Positions 24,239-32,992 of a DNA stretch of 42,944 bases are shown here, piece after piece. Both the position numbers and the translations under genes were made by a program. The stretch lies in NCBI GenBank assembly GCA_964416175.1, contig CAYQDF010000015.1, forward strand, positions 1 to 42,944. The letters are read 5' to 3'. The stretch comes from CAYQDF01 sp964416175. GTDB lineage: Bacteria; Chloroflexota; Anaerolineae; Anaerolineales; UBA4823. The notes beneath the pieces were generated by a model that saw only the letters and a list, made by a program, of their open reading frames with translations, made no database searches and was not told the DNA's origin. Each line of letters begins with the position of its first letter. Positions within the stretch are counted from its first letter, which is position 1.

Positions 24239-25510
24239 TCAGGATACTGCTGCTCGAGCCATGTCAACCAAAAAGCTTTCGACCTCGTTGACCATTCGTT
24301 CAATGTTAAACCGTTCTTCGACGGTCTTCCGGGCAGATTTAATCAGGGTCTCCGCGAATGACCAATCCCGATAGATTCTCTCGATCTGCTCCGCCAGCCC
24401 GACTGCATCTCCTGGCGAGAACGCAAGCCCGTTCTCCCCATCGATGACCAGTTCTTTCATCCCACCCGTCGGAGTGCTGATCACAACGAGTCCCACAGCC
24501 ATCGCTTCCATCGCGATCCGCGCCAGAGGCTCATCGTAGATGGAGGGCAAGACCAGCGCATCGAAACCGCGCATCAAATCCGGCATCCCTTCCCTGTCTA
24601 TTCGGCGGCGGAAATCAACGTACTTCCCCAGACTTCTCTCTCTAACCAGCCGCCGTAAGAAGCCTTCGTACTGTGGGGAGCCAGATCCGACGATCGTCAG
24701 GTGAGCATCTCGGAAATTCGCTTCGTTCACCAGGTGATCTAAGGCTTCGATGGCGGTATGTACCCCCTTGTGCCGGGCGATCTGCCCTGCATACAGCAGC
24801 TTCAACTCTCGCCTCTGGCCAGCGGCGAAACCCGGTTGTATCTTCATCGCAAATTGATCTACATCAATTCCGTTGTAAATGATCCTGGCATGGTTTATTG
24901 GCAGCCCTTTCGCGAGGAGGGCATCGCGCAAAGCCCCACTGACGCACATCACGTGCTTGAACTGGAGCTCCGGCCGGATCTCGTCCCCCAGCCGCCGCCC
25001 GGTCAGGCGAGAGCCATAAGACCTTAGATAATCCTTCAACCTGGACTTCCTTGGTGATCGCCTGTTTGCCAGGTGCCGATCGCAGGCGACAGGCCAGTAG
25101 CCTGCCAGGTAATAAGCAGTCTTTTCGAGCGCCAGGCTTTCCACCATCGCGGCAACGGATTTCGATAGGACCCAAAGGCTCCAAAGGACAACGGCATCGG
25201 GCTGGATCTTCTCCATATGATATTTGAGAATTTTCAGGTTGTGTGCCTGCCGTCTCCTCCTGCCAAAGGTAACATCGAACGGCGAAGGTACATAAGGATT
25301 CCGTTCCAGCTTCAATTCTCTGTGGATATCCCTTTCTCCGGCTGGTATGCGCTCGCGCTCGTAATCGCTGGTCAGCAGCACAACGCGGTGTCCGCGATCA
25401 CGAAGCCCGGAAGCCACTTCCCAGCAGAGCTGGTCGTAACCGCCGGCACGCAGCGGGGGAGCGAAATTCGTGATAAAAAGAAGTTTCAGTGGACCTCTGT
25501 CTGGGAGCAA
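24239..25510 (-). CDS. Glycosyltransferase family 4 (tandem paralogue B)
   Basis: The 423-residue protein has KLLFITNFAPPLRAGGYDQ, KHVMCVSGALRDALLAKGLP, LKLLYAGQIARHKGVHTAIE and the donor motif ALVLPSIYDEPLARIAMEAM. The gene shares overall layout and many residues with 22887-24176. The start is uncertain: TTG at 25508-25510 gives eight residues before LLFITNF, whereas the sister gene begins right there, so a CTG at 25489 preceded by AGAGGT could be used instead. It lies 12 bases after the sulfatase-fold gene, so the two are probably cotranscribed. Confidence 0.88.
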   Translation of the reverse strand: MLPDRGPLKLLFITNFAPPLRAGGYDQLCWEVASGLRDRGHRVVLLTSDYERERIPAGERDIHRELKLERNPYVPSPFDVTFGRRRRQAHNLKILKYHMEKIQPDAVVLWSLWVLSKSVAAMVESLALEKTAYYLAGYWPVACDRHLANRRSPRKSRLKDYLRSYGSRLTGRRLGDEIRPELQFKHVMCVSGALRDALLAKGLPINHARIIYNGIDVDQFAMKIQPGFAAGQRRELKLLYAGQIARHKGVHTAIEALDHLVNEANFRDAHLTIVGSGSPQYEGFLRRLVRERSLGKYVDFRRRIDREGMPDLMRGFDALVLPSIYDEPLARIAMEAMAVGLVVISTPTGGMKELVIDGENGLAFSPGDAVGLAEQIERIYRDWSFAETLIKSARKTVEERFNIERMVNEVESFLVDMARAAVS

Positions 25511-25522
25511 CGAGTATGGAAA

Positions 25523-26887
25523 CTACTCCACATACCCCAGATCACGCAGCCTGCGCATCATCTCAGCCTCCATTTCGGGTTCGGGGATACCCCCCGCCGT
25601 GGATGTTGCTGCCGCACGCCGCAAATGGTCTTCGAGTTTCTCCCGGAAGTGCCTGGTCAGCTCGGGGTAATCCGCCGCAACGTTCTGTCGTTCCCCGGGG
25701 TCTTCCAAGAGGTTATACAGCTCCTCCCGGTCTGGGTGCTGGCTGTCCCAAATATATTTGAAGAACCCATCCCGGATAGCCACTATATGCCGGCTTACCC
25801 GCCACATCTCGCTGATCGATTCCAGAGACTCGGCCTCTTCGCCCCTCAACCAGGGGACAAGGCTCATCCCTTCCATACCATCCGGGAGCTCACAACCACC
25901 AAGCTCCAGGATCGTCGGCATGATGTCAAGAGTCCGCACCTGGCGCGTTACGACCCTGCCCCGTCCAAACCGCGGGTGATACAGAATAAAGGGGATATGG
26001 AGGATTTCGTCATAGAGGTTCGTTTCAAAGTGGCCCCACCGGCCCCGCTCCAGGAATTCCTCTCCGTGGTCCGAGATCAAGATGATCACGGTGTCGTCCA
26101 TCAGGCCTTCTCTGTCAAGGCTTTCCAAGAGGCGTCCGATTTGCCCGTCCGTGTACTGGACTGCTCGTTTGTAAAGTTCAAGGTAGTGAGTGCGCTGGGC
26201 CGCGTTGATCGCTGCGCCATTCCAGTTCACGCGGTGGAGGTGGCCCATATCCCGCCATGCCTGGGAGATATCCTCCGCCGTGCGCAGGGATTCCTCCAGG
26301 TGATAGGGCCAATGGATGTCCATGAAATGAGCCCAGGCGAAGAAGGGCCTGGAGCTTTCGCGAATCCAATTGCTGACAGCATCAACGAGAGTCCCAGCAG
26401 AAACATAGAGGCGAGCCGGATGCATTCGCTTGCCGAATAACCCGGACAGGTGGTGTGTCAGGGCCAGGCGCAGTAGCCGTTCTCCCCCTTTGACTCGGCG
26501 CAGCCAGGGATCGCGTTCGCCGGGGAGCAGGTCGTAGAAATATTCGAATCCCCGCTGGTAGCCATAAGTCCGGCTGAGCAGCGGGCTTGTGGAGAACCCG
26601 GCGGTCGAGTAACCACTCCCGGCGAGGGCTTCAACCGGAGATGGGCGCGCCGGCGAAAGGGGTCCCAGGCACCCGCCATGCATTGATGCATAGGTTGAGG
26701 TCATGATCACAGGGAAGGCGGCTTGAGTCCACGAGCCGCCGGTGATCGCCTGTTCGAAACGGGTCCCAGAGGCCGCCAGCATGTCGATGTTCGGCGTGAT
26801 CCGCTCTGGATACCCATAACAGCTTAGCATATCTGCTCGCAAAGTGTCCACCGTCAGCAGGAGGATATTGAGTCTGTTCTTATGCAT
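25523..26887 (-). CDS. Sulfatase-fold (alkaline phosphatase superfamily) hydrolase or phosphotransferase without the CxPxR signature
   Basis: About 454 residues. Metal-binding segments are in place: LLTVDTLRADMLSCYGY (about 11-27), HFMDIHWPY (about 187-195) and ILISDHGEEFLERGRWGH (about 269-286). The nucleophile region reads GGSWTQAAFPVIMTSTYASM. Thr (about 54) stands where sulfatases have Cys or Ser, and neither the Pro nor the Arg of C/S-x-P-x-R is kept. Formylglycine-dependent sulfatase activity is therefore unlikely; a Thr nucleophile as in phosphoethanolamine transferases and phosphodiesterases is possible. No signal peptide or membrane helix is seen, so it appears cytoplasmic. The tail LRDLGYVE is typical of the family. 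The ATG at 26887 was chosen over the preceding GTG. Confidence 0.85.
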   Translation of the reverse strand: MHKNRLNILLLTVDTLRADMLSCYGYPERITPNIDMLAASGTRFEQAITGGSWTQAAFPVIMTSTYASMHGGCLGPLSPARPSPVEALAGSGYSTAGFSTSPLLSRTYGYQRGFEYFYDLLPGERDPWLRRVKGGERLLRLALTHHLSGLFGKRMHPARLYVSAGTLVDAVSNWIRESSRPFFAWAHFMDIHWPYHLEESLRTAEDISQAWRDMGHLHRVNWNGAAINAAQRTHYLELYKRAVQYTDGQIGRLLESLDREGLMDDTVIILISDHGEEFLERGRWGHFETNLYDEILHIPFILYHPRFGRGRVVTRQVRTLDIMPTILELGGCELPDGMEGMSLVPWLRGEEAESLESISEMWRVSRHIVAIRDGFFKYIWDSQHPDREELYNLLEDPGERQNVAADYPELTRHFREKLEDHLRRAAATSTAGGIPEPEMEAEMMRRLRDLGYVE

Positions 26888-26899
26888 CACCTTGGCATC

Positions 26900-27826
26900 C
26901 TAATCCCTGACGGCTGTACGCATCCATGCCCACGTGCGCGCCAGCCCCTGGTCGAGACCCACCTTTGCCTCCCAGCCAAGCACGCGTTTTGCCAGGCTTG
27001 TATCGAGTAGGATTCGGGGAGCATCGAATTTTCGCTCTGGCTGGTATTCGACCAGCGCTTTCTTGCCTACAGTCGCTTCTACCCTTTCAAGCAGAACTTT
27101 CAGTGTGATCTCCTCCGCTCCTCCAATATTAAAGATCCGGTCCGCTCCCACAGGGCGCACAGCAGCTGCAACCAGGGCTTCAACCAGATCGCCGATGTAG
27201 AAGTAATCCCGGCTCACGCTTCCGTCGCCCCAGATTGTGATGGGAAGAGCGTGGGAGACCCGGTGAAGGAAGACTGCGACAGCTCCTTGTTTCCCGGCCG
27301 GGTTCTGCCGCGGGCCATACGGCACCGAGGGCCGCAGCACAGCGTACTCGAATCCGTACAGATGATAGAACATGTGCAGGTATTTTTCCACCGCCAGCTT
27401 CGTGATCCCGTAAGCATTGATCGGAGCCATGGGATGAGATTCCGGGATCGGAAACTCCCTGGCTGGCCCGTAGACGGTGCCGCCGGAAGAGATGAAGACA
27501 AATCGTTTGGTGCCGGCCAGGAGGCAGGCCTGGATCAGGTTGACAGATGGGATCAGGTTGGCGCTGATATCTGCTGTGGGGTCCAGATTGGAGATCTCGT
27601 GGATGGTTGTCCAGGCCAGATGGAAGACGATATCCACCCCGATCAACGCCTCGCGAACGAGATACGCCTGGTTGAGGTCTCCGAGGATAAAGTGGACTTC
27701 TTTCGGGGCTGGCTCGTAGCGGCGGCCTTGGAAATCCAGGACGACGACTTCCCATCCCAGGTCGATCAATCGGTCGACCAGGTGGGAACCGATAAATCCG
27801 TTGCCTCCGATCACAAGCGCTTTCAA
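26900..27826 (-). CDS. NAD-dependent epimerase, UDP-glucose 4-epimerase-like
   Basis: About 308 residues from the chosen TTG at 27824-27826, which has GGTGGTGACAGG just upstream and gives the usual MKALVIGGNGFIG start; a TTG at 27853 adds nine residues. The extended-SDR features are GGNGFIG, ISSGGTVYG and the Tyr-xxx-Lys pair of NAYGITK (about Tyr139, Lys143), with LRPSVPYGPRQNP and RDYFYIGDLVEAL on the substrate side. This fits UDP-hexose 4-epimerases such as GalE and related enzymes that provide sugar nucleotides. It is 12 bases upstream of the sulfatase-fold gene. The exact substrate is not fixed by sequence. Confidence 0.88.
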   Translation of the reverse strand: MKALVIGGNGFIGSHLVDRLIDLGWEVVVLDFQGRRYEPAPKEVHFILGDLNQAYLVREALIGVDIVFHLAWTTIHEISNLDPTADISANLIPSVNLIQACLLAGTKRFVFISSGGTVYGPAREFPIPESHPMAPINAYGITKLAVEKYLHMFYHLYGFEYAVLRPSVPYGPRQNPAGKQGAVAVFLHRVSHALPITIWGDGSVSRDYFYIGDLVEALVAAAVRPVGADRIFNIGGAEEITLKVLLERVEATVGKKALVEYQPERKFDAPRILLDTSLAKRVLGWEAKVGLDQGLARTWAWMRTAVRD

Positions 27827-27871
27827 AGGCCTGTCACCACCATACAGTTCCAAGTTTCCAGTTCGCGCCGA

Positions 27872-28954
27872 TCATCCGAACAGATAACGGTAGCTGACTC
27901 GCATTCGCGTGTTGCGCACCAGCCACATCAAGAGCAGAGGGCCGCCGATCCCGGCTGCGAACAGGATGACGAAGTAAAGGATCTGCACCCCCAACACCCA
28001 GGGCGTGAGCCGGAAGAGGACCACCGCGGTCAGGTAGATGGCGGGGATGTTCGCCATGTAAATGCCCAGAGATTTGGCGCCCAGGTCGGAAAAAGTATTG
28101 GGATAGGGGATCGCTGACTCTTCAACGGCGAGGATGAACAAGATGAATGAAAAGATGAAGATATTTTTTGAGAAACCGGAAAAGGTGGGGCCTACCCAAA
28201 CCTCGCCGTTTAGATAATCGGCCAGGAAGTATTCACCGATCGCGAACAGAGAAAAGATCACAGACATTGCGAGCAGCTTCTCTTTGTGGCGGTGGATCGC
28301 CTCGCTGAACTCTTTCAGGTGCAGACCGAATACGAGCCCGAACGGAAACCAGAAAGGCTGCTGTCCGTAGAACATCCACCGCGGCGTCACACTCAGGATG
28401 AATTCCTGACCAGGGAAATCGATGCCAAGATCCGTGATGTACCTCAAGCCCTGGATGCTCAGGTGAATAAGCGCCGTCGCCAGTAAGAACAGCTTCCATC
28501 TGTTCCTCGCCAGGGGGACCAGCAGGGGCGCGAGCAGATAGAACTGGCACAAAATCGGGATGAAATGATACGGATCGAGCACGTCATCGACGCTCTTCGG
28601 AAAATCCCTCAGAAGAAGGTATCGTATGACAGTCCAGATCGCGAAGGGGATGAAGAGCATCTTGATTCGGGGCAGCACCATCTTCAAAGTAACATTGCCC
28701 TCTTTTCCGCGCGCCATAAAAGATACGAAGAAACCGGAAATGAATAAGAACGCCGGGACAGAAAAGGTTGCGAGCTGGCGCAGGACCACGTACAGATAAA
28801 AGGGTCCTGAGTATAGCTGGTCGAAACTGGCTGGGGTTACCGGGATGTTCGTTTCCGCCCAACCGAACATCGCCCGGAATCCGTAGGCGGTCGCGTGCTG
28901 GATGGGGATCATCAAAATAGATAATCCATTCAGGATGAGTAGCCGTTTCGTCAT
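27872..28954 (-). CDS. Acyltransferase family 3 membrane protein (paralogue 1)
   Basis: The 360-residue protein has about ten membrane helices. It starts MTKRLLILNGLSILMIPIQHATAYG, whose His in the first helix is in the place of the catalytic His of acyltransferase-3 (OafA/NolL/OatA) enzymes, and VPAFLFISGFFVSFMARGK follows. These proteins acylate sugars on the outer membrane face. It is closely related to 40784-41857: both begin MTKRLL.LNG and end YRYLFG, with matching helices. The ATG has GAGGA just upstream. The acyl group is probably acetyl but could be longer. No SGNH domain is attached. Confidence 0.87.
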   Translation of the reverse strand: MTKRLLILNGLSILMIPIQHATAYGFRAMFGWAETNIPVTPASFDQLYSGPFYLYVVLRQLATFSVPAFLFISGFFVSFMARGKEGNVTLKMVLPRIKMLFIPFAIWTVIRYLLLRDFPKSVDDVLDPYHFIPILCQFYLLAPLLVPLARNRWKLFLLATALIHLSIQGLRYITDLGIDFPGQEFILSVTPRWMFYGQQPFWFPFGLVFGLHLKEFSEAIHRHKEKLLAMSVIFSLFAIGEYFLADYLNGEVWVGPTFSGFSKNIFIFSFILFILAVEESAIPYPNTFSDLGAKSLGIYMANIPAIYLTAVVLFRLTPWVLGVQILYFVILFAAGIGGPLLLMWLVRNTRMRVSYRYLFG

Positions 28955-28990
28955 GATTCCTCATGTCCTCCACATTGATGGAATTAACCG

Positions 28991-29680
28991 CTAATTTCTT
29001 CGGCGAGCGATCAGGTAGTTCGCCGGAACTGCCCCTTCATTTCCATCAAAGAGCGGAACGGTGTGGATGAACACCGGCTGGCCCTGGCCCAGTACGATCC
29101 ACTTCTCATCAGGATAATAGACCTGTCTCTCTTCCAGGTTGAATCCTATCCGTCGAGTGATCTTCGGGATGCTCGCGAACAGTGTCTCCGGCAGCTTTCT
29201 CAAGTAAAGGATCGCTTCTGATGGCAGCTCGATCTGGTAGAGAGTCCCGCGGTTCCCCAGGATGGTGCCGAGGTTTTCAATGAAAACCCCCCGGTATCGC
29301 CTCTTGATCATGTGCAGTACGCCCCGCATGTAGATGTTCATATCTCCGAATTCCTCGTGCAAAGCCCGCGCCGCAGCCTCGTCGACCGCGTCACAGACGC
29401 GGTATTCGATATTGCTTCCGGCCGGTGTTGCGTTGATCGCCAGCTGGATCGCCGAGGGGGCTATATCCACGCCAATTACCTTTAGAAAATAGGCTGCCAG
29501 GAATCTCGACTGACGTCCATTACCGCACCCGAGATCCATCAGCGGCAGGTCCGGGTCGAAATAGTTAATGAACCGTTGCAGGTCCTCCTGGGCAGCCCTT
29601 TCAGGGACGCTGTCCCAGAAGACCTGTGAGTCCATACCAGATTCTCTGATTTCGTTCCAATACCCTTCCCAGCTGCTCAT
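28991..29680 (-). CDS. Class I SAM-dependent methyltransferase
   Basis: The 229-residue protein has LPLMDLGCGNGRQSRFLAAY (SAM motif I), VIGVDIAPSAIQLAIN (acidic loop) and MNIYMRGVLHMIKRR (motif II region), in the order of Methyltransf_25/11 proteins. AGGAAA precedes the ATG at a suitable distance. It lies between a GT4 gene and the acyltransferase-3 gene and would methylate a sugar or lipid intermediate in the cytoplasm. The C-terminal 70 residues, including RQVYYPDEKWIVLGQGQPVF, do not match a part I know. Confidence 0.85.
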   Translation of the reverse strand: MSSWEGYWNEIRESGMDSQVFWDSVPERAAQEDLQRFINYFDPDLPLMDLGCGNGRQSRFLAAYFLKVIGVDIAPSAIQLAINATPAGSNIEYRVCDAVDEAAARALHEEFGDMNIYMRGVLHMIKRRYRGVFIENLGTILGNRGTLYQIELPSEAILYLRKLPETLFASIPKITRRIGFNLEERQVYYPDEKWIVLGQGQPVFIHTVPLFDGNEGAVPANYLIARRRN

Positions 29681-29696
29681 GGTATTTTCCTAATTT

Positions 29697-31049
29697 CTAA
29701 AGTAGATGCCGGTCGTTGCACAGAGCCAGCATTTTATCCGTATAATCCTCGATGGTGGTCAGCTCCGTCTGCGCCCGGAACCGATCGACAAACTCGGGAT
29801 GATCGATGGCTTTCTGCATCACTGCCGCCAACCCGGCGACATCCCCCATGGGGAACAGCAGGCCATTTACACCATCATTCACCAGGTCAGTAACGCCTCC
29901 AATTTCGCTTGCGATTACTGGTGTCCTGGATTGCAGGGCATCGAGAACGATCAGCGGGCTGTTTTCGTGCCATGTTGATGGCAGGACGAAGTAGTCCGCT
30001 TCAGCGATGGCATTGCCGAGTTCTGCCGCGGCGATCCTGCCTTTGAACTGGATGCGGTTGTTCTTCGCGATCCTGGCGATGAGCTCTTCGTAGTAAGCGT
30101 CATAACCATCCCGGATACCGTAAATGGTGAGTGTGGCATCCTTGGGCGAGGTGAGGTGGTTGAAGGCGTCCACCAGCAGGTGCGCCCCTTTGTAGGGTTG
30201 CAGCCTACCAATGAACAAGAAGCGCATGTGATCCGCCGGTTCGTGATTTACCTTCGCCAGAGGGCTGTCGCTTTCCACGCCAAAAGGCAGGTATTCGACC
30301 TGGTTGTCTCGAAAGCCGTTCTCCCGAAACATCCTTGCCGTGTACCGCGTCGGCGCAAGGACCAGATCGACTTCTTGCTTCAGAGGTTCGAGTACTTCCA
30401 GTCGGTGCTTCATCAGGTTGACCTGCCGCCAGTAAGGGTTTAGAGCTTTCAACGGAAGAAATAAGGGATTCCTGTCCTTCAACTCGGCCAGGGAGACGAG
30501 GGTCTTCTCCGGCAGGAGGTTCAAAGTGCGCGCGGCCAGGCGACCGATAGACCGGTCCGAGATAAAACAATCGCTGCACGATTTGATCGATTCCCCCACC
30601 TGGCAGGAGCGCCCATTCCAGCGGATCATCGTCGCCCGGCGGCAGATTGGCAGGTAATCCGTCGCGATATGCACCACCGGGATACTTAATGCTTTCGCTG
30701 CCGCGACCCCGGCCAGGGTCGACATGTAAAAGTTCATGATGATCAATAAGTCAGGTTCTTCAGCCTTTAGGATCGAGCGGATGCATTCCCCCATCTCTGG
30801 ATCGTATCCAAGCTGGTACAGTTCAGGAGGGCGCCTGGTGAAGTCAAACAGGCACCGCCAGATCCGCCTTCCCTCATAAGATTCCTGCCTGACTTGAATT
30901 TCGGGGCTGTACTCCTTCGAGGAATTGAACGCCAGGTAGAGGACTTCCTCCCCCCGCCTCTCGAGCGCCTTACCAAGGCGGTCGGTATACACGTCGACCC
31001 CTCCGATCACTGGAGGTTGGAAACTGCGTGTGCTAAGCGCGATTTTCAT
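29697..31049 (-). CDS. Glycosyltransferase family 4
   Basis: About 450 residues from the ATG at 31047-31049, chosen because MKIALSTRSFQPPVIGGVDVY is the standard GT4 opening. The reading from 31085 adds 12 atypical residues. The ATG overlaps the end of the upstream sulfotransferase gene by 17 bases. FLFIGRLQPYKGAHLLVDAF opens the donor domain and FVLPSTWHENSPLIVLDALQ holds the donor site, with Asp in place of the second Glu. An insertion with a cluster of Cys (RWNGRSCQVGESIKSCSDCF, about 160-185) is unusual and may bind a metal. This insert is also known from some GT4 proteins of polysaccharide loci. Confidence 0.9.
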   Translation of the reverse strand: MKIALSTRSFQPPVIGGVDVYTDRLGKALERRGEEVLYLAFNSSKEYSPEIQVRQESYEGRRIWRCLFDFTRRPPELYQLGYDPEMGECIRSILKAEEPDLLIIMNFYMSTLAGVAAAKALSIPVVHIATDYLPICRRATMIRWNGRSCQVGESIKSCSDCFISDRSIGRLAARTLNLLPEKTLVSLAELKDRNPLFLPLKALNPYWRQVNLMKHRLEVLEPLKQEVDLVLAPTRYTARMFRENGFRDNQVEYLPFGVESDSPLAKVNHEPADHMRFLFIGRLQPYKGAHLLVDAFNHLTSPKDATLTIYGIRDGYDAYYEELIARIAKNNRIQFKGRIAAAELGNAIAEADYFVLPSTWHENSPLIVLDALQSRTPVIASEIGGVTDLVNDGVNGLLFPMGDVAGLAAVMQKAIDHPEFVDRFRAQTELTTIEDYTDKMLALCNDRHLL

Positions 31050-31908
31050 AGGAATGAGACAGCCCCGATCGGACTTCCACTTCATTGCTCAGCCTGAGCC
31101 AGAGCGCCTCACAAGCCTCTCTTATCCTGGGGTCTATCTCTGGTCCGCTCTCGCGCCGGATCGATGACGAGAATACTCCCACTGCCAAGGCAGGCTCGTA
31201 GGGAAGGCCAAGGAAATCACTCAAAGCTTTGAAGTATCTTTCGGGATCTGATACGACGGATTCGTACCGCATCAACATCACCCGCTCGCTGGTATCCAAT
31301 TCAAGATCATAATAAAGGCGATTGTAGAACAACCAGTACAGCGCCGCGCCATTCTCGGGCGATAACCCTGGTTTCCACAATTCCTGAATCGCAGCCTTGG
31401 AGGCTTTCGGAGGCGGTTCGATGTTGAATTCGCTGAAATCTTCTCGAATCCAGGAATTTACGTGATTGATGCGGTTCATCCGTCCAAAACGCTTTAAAGA
31501 CGAATTGATGACGTCGTCAAAGTGGCGAAAGGTGAATATGAACCTGGCGTCGGGATATCTTTCCATCAAGGTGCGCGTCCGGTAGGTGTCCAGGATAGGC
31601 TTGAACAGGATCACCCGGGCGTGACTCTCTGCAATCAACCTGTCGGTCACGCTCAGGTCTTTCAAGCGCCATCTTTCGAACGCAGCCGGATTGTCTTCGT
31701 TGTACAGCTCGACGCGCATGGACTTATTCAACTGGTGGACCAGCATGCTCGTCCCAGACCGCCCGCACCCGATTAGAAACGCTGGCCTGACTGCACCGGT
31801 TGGGTTGTCGATCCGCTGCCACACCTCTCGGCGGATACCATCTCCGGTTTTCATTAAACCGTTCCATATCCCGCGGATCTTTCCAATCCCGCGCACTTTC
31901 ATCTTCAT
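31033..31908 (-). CDS. PAPS-dependent sulfotransferase (second of two)
   Basis: The 291-residue protein has the phosphosulfate loop PAFLIGCGRSGTSMLVHQL (about 42-60) and the 3'-phosphate motif FTFRHFDDVINSSLKRFG (about 125-142, Arg128 and Ser136/137). Both fit the Sulfotransfer_1/3 families. Its ATG is preceded by AAGGA seven bases upstream. The downstream GT4 gene overlaps it by 17 bases, so the two are probably coupled. A second sulfotransferase with different surroundings suggests sulfation at more than one position or sugar. The acceptor is unknown. Confidence 0.9.
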   Translation of the reverse strand: MKMKVRGIGKIRGIWNGLMKTGDGIRREVWQRIDNPTGAVRPAFLIGCGRSGTSMLVHQLNKSMRVELYNEDNPAAFERWRLKDLSVTDRLIAESHARVILFKPILDTYRTRTLMERYPDARFIFTFRHFDDVINSSLKRFGRMNRINHVNSWIREDFSEFNIEPPPKASKAAIQELWKPGLSPENGAALYWLFYNRLYYDLELDTSERVMLMRYESVVSDPERYFKALSDFLGLPYEPALAVGVFSSSIRRESGPEIDPRIREACEALWLRLSNEVEVRSGLSHSYENRA

Positions 31909-31951
31909 CTGAATTTCCTTACCGTAACGGGAGGTGAATGCTGACCGTCGA

Positions 31952-32992
31952 TCAGTTTTTCTTGATGACGTTCTTATACAGAAGCACTCCCCCGAAGGAG
32001 AGCAAGATCACCAGCCCCCCTGTCAGCAGCCAGATAGCAAATCCTGGAGGCATCCTGGAGCCTTCCGGCTCGACGAGTTGCGCTGTGCTGGTGGGGACAG
32101 GTGTGGTCGTCTGTGTGGGTGCTGGCGTGGGGCTTGGATGGATAGAGGCTGTTGCGGTGGGCTCATTTGACTCCTCAGCCATCTGAGTCCTCCGCGCTTC
32201 CCGTGTGGCTCTGCCGTCTGATTCCTCCGGAAGCTGGGTTTCCCCAGGTCCAGGCTCGTCCGCCGTCGTTGGAGTAGTCAGCAACTGGACACTCGGAGGT
32301 TCATCCGTCAGGGACGTGCTGAAATAGATGCCCGTGATTTTGAATCCGGTGTCGTTCCCCTCCGGGAGGCGGGCATGGATTTCGACCTTGTAATAATCAT
32401 AACCTTCCCTGAGTACCGTCTCGATGTAGCCGGTCTGTTCCCACAGCGCCTCGGTGCTCTCTCCCCGCGGGGGTTTTATCAGAACATCCTGGCGATAATG
32501 GAGTGGGACCCAGGCCAGTTCCCAGGGTCCGTCGGCGATGTCCCCCCCATAAATCGAGACCTCCGCGACCTCCACGAGATGGCTGACATAGTGTGCAAAG
32601 AATTTTAACTTCCTGTGGCTCTGGTCTGCAGGCACAACCTGGTAGAGGTAGGCGTCTACTCCGGGTATAGCCACACCGCCCGACTGCCCTCGACCCGGGT
32701 CGAGCCTTGCCGCAGTGCCGCAGTAAAGTTCCTGGCTCCCGCAGTCTCCAGATACGATCTGGTCAGGCGTGGGGTTGGCTTCTTTCTGGCTGGACGACCA
32801 ATGGGCGTTTGGCCCGGCCGCGTCGATCCATCCTGCCAGGCTTGAATGGTTGGGTCTGCCGGGATCCCGGAACCAGGGATTTTCGAGCAGGTTGTCCTCC
32901 GGCAGCGCTTCAACCTGGTAAGCGAAAACCGCTTGTGGGAAAGCCAGGATGATCAAAACACTGATGAGCTGGAGGATCCTCTGGTATTTCAT
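31952..32992 (-). CDS. Surface-anchored protein of unrecognised family, tandem paralogue with C-terminal membrane helix
   Basis: The 346-residue protein has a signal peptide (1-24), a beta-rich domain (25-230), a Pro/Thr/Glu-rich linker (235-315) and a single membrane helix (about 317-339) with the basic tail YKNVIKKN. The domain shares about half its positions, by eye, with the next gene upstream: NPWFR, GWIDAAG, the paired Cys at 84 and 91 (YCGT.ARL), PGVD.YLYQVV and the end HARLP....GFKITGIYF. I do not recognise the family; a carbohydrate-binding beta-sandwich is a reasonable guess. The ATG overlaps the upstream stop as ATGA. The anchor should hold the domain outside the membrane. Confidence 0.75.
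   Translation of the reverse strand: MKYQRILQLISVLIILAFPQAVFAYQVEALPEDNLLENPWFRDPGRPNHSSLAGWIDAAGPNAHWSSSQKEANPTPDQIVSGDCGSQELYCGTAARLDPGRGQSGGVAIPGVDAYLYQVVPADQSHRKLKFFAHYVSHLVEVAEVSIYGGDIADGPWELAWVPLHYRQDVLIKPPRGESTEALWEQTGYIETVLREGYDYYKVEIHARLPEGNDTGFKITGIYFSTSLTDEPPSVQLLTTPTTADEPGPGETQLPEESDGRATREARRTQMAEESNEPTATASIHPSPTPAPTQTTTPVPTSTAQLVEPEGSRMPPGFAIWLLTGGLVILLSFGGVLLYKNVIKKN

Noticed and set aside
25217..26440. A 407-codon open frame on the plus strand
   Set aside because: It is antisense to the GT4 and sulfatase-fold genes, its protein has no recognisable motif and it has no ribosome site. It is a codon-bias shadow of the real genes.
25523..26887. Annotation as an arylsulfatase acting on the sulfated polymer
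   Set aside because: The C/S-x-P-x-R signature is absent and no secretion signal is visible, so only the fold is claimed.
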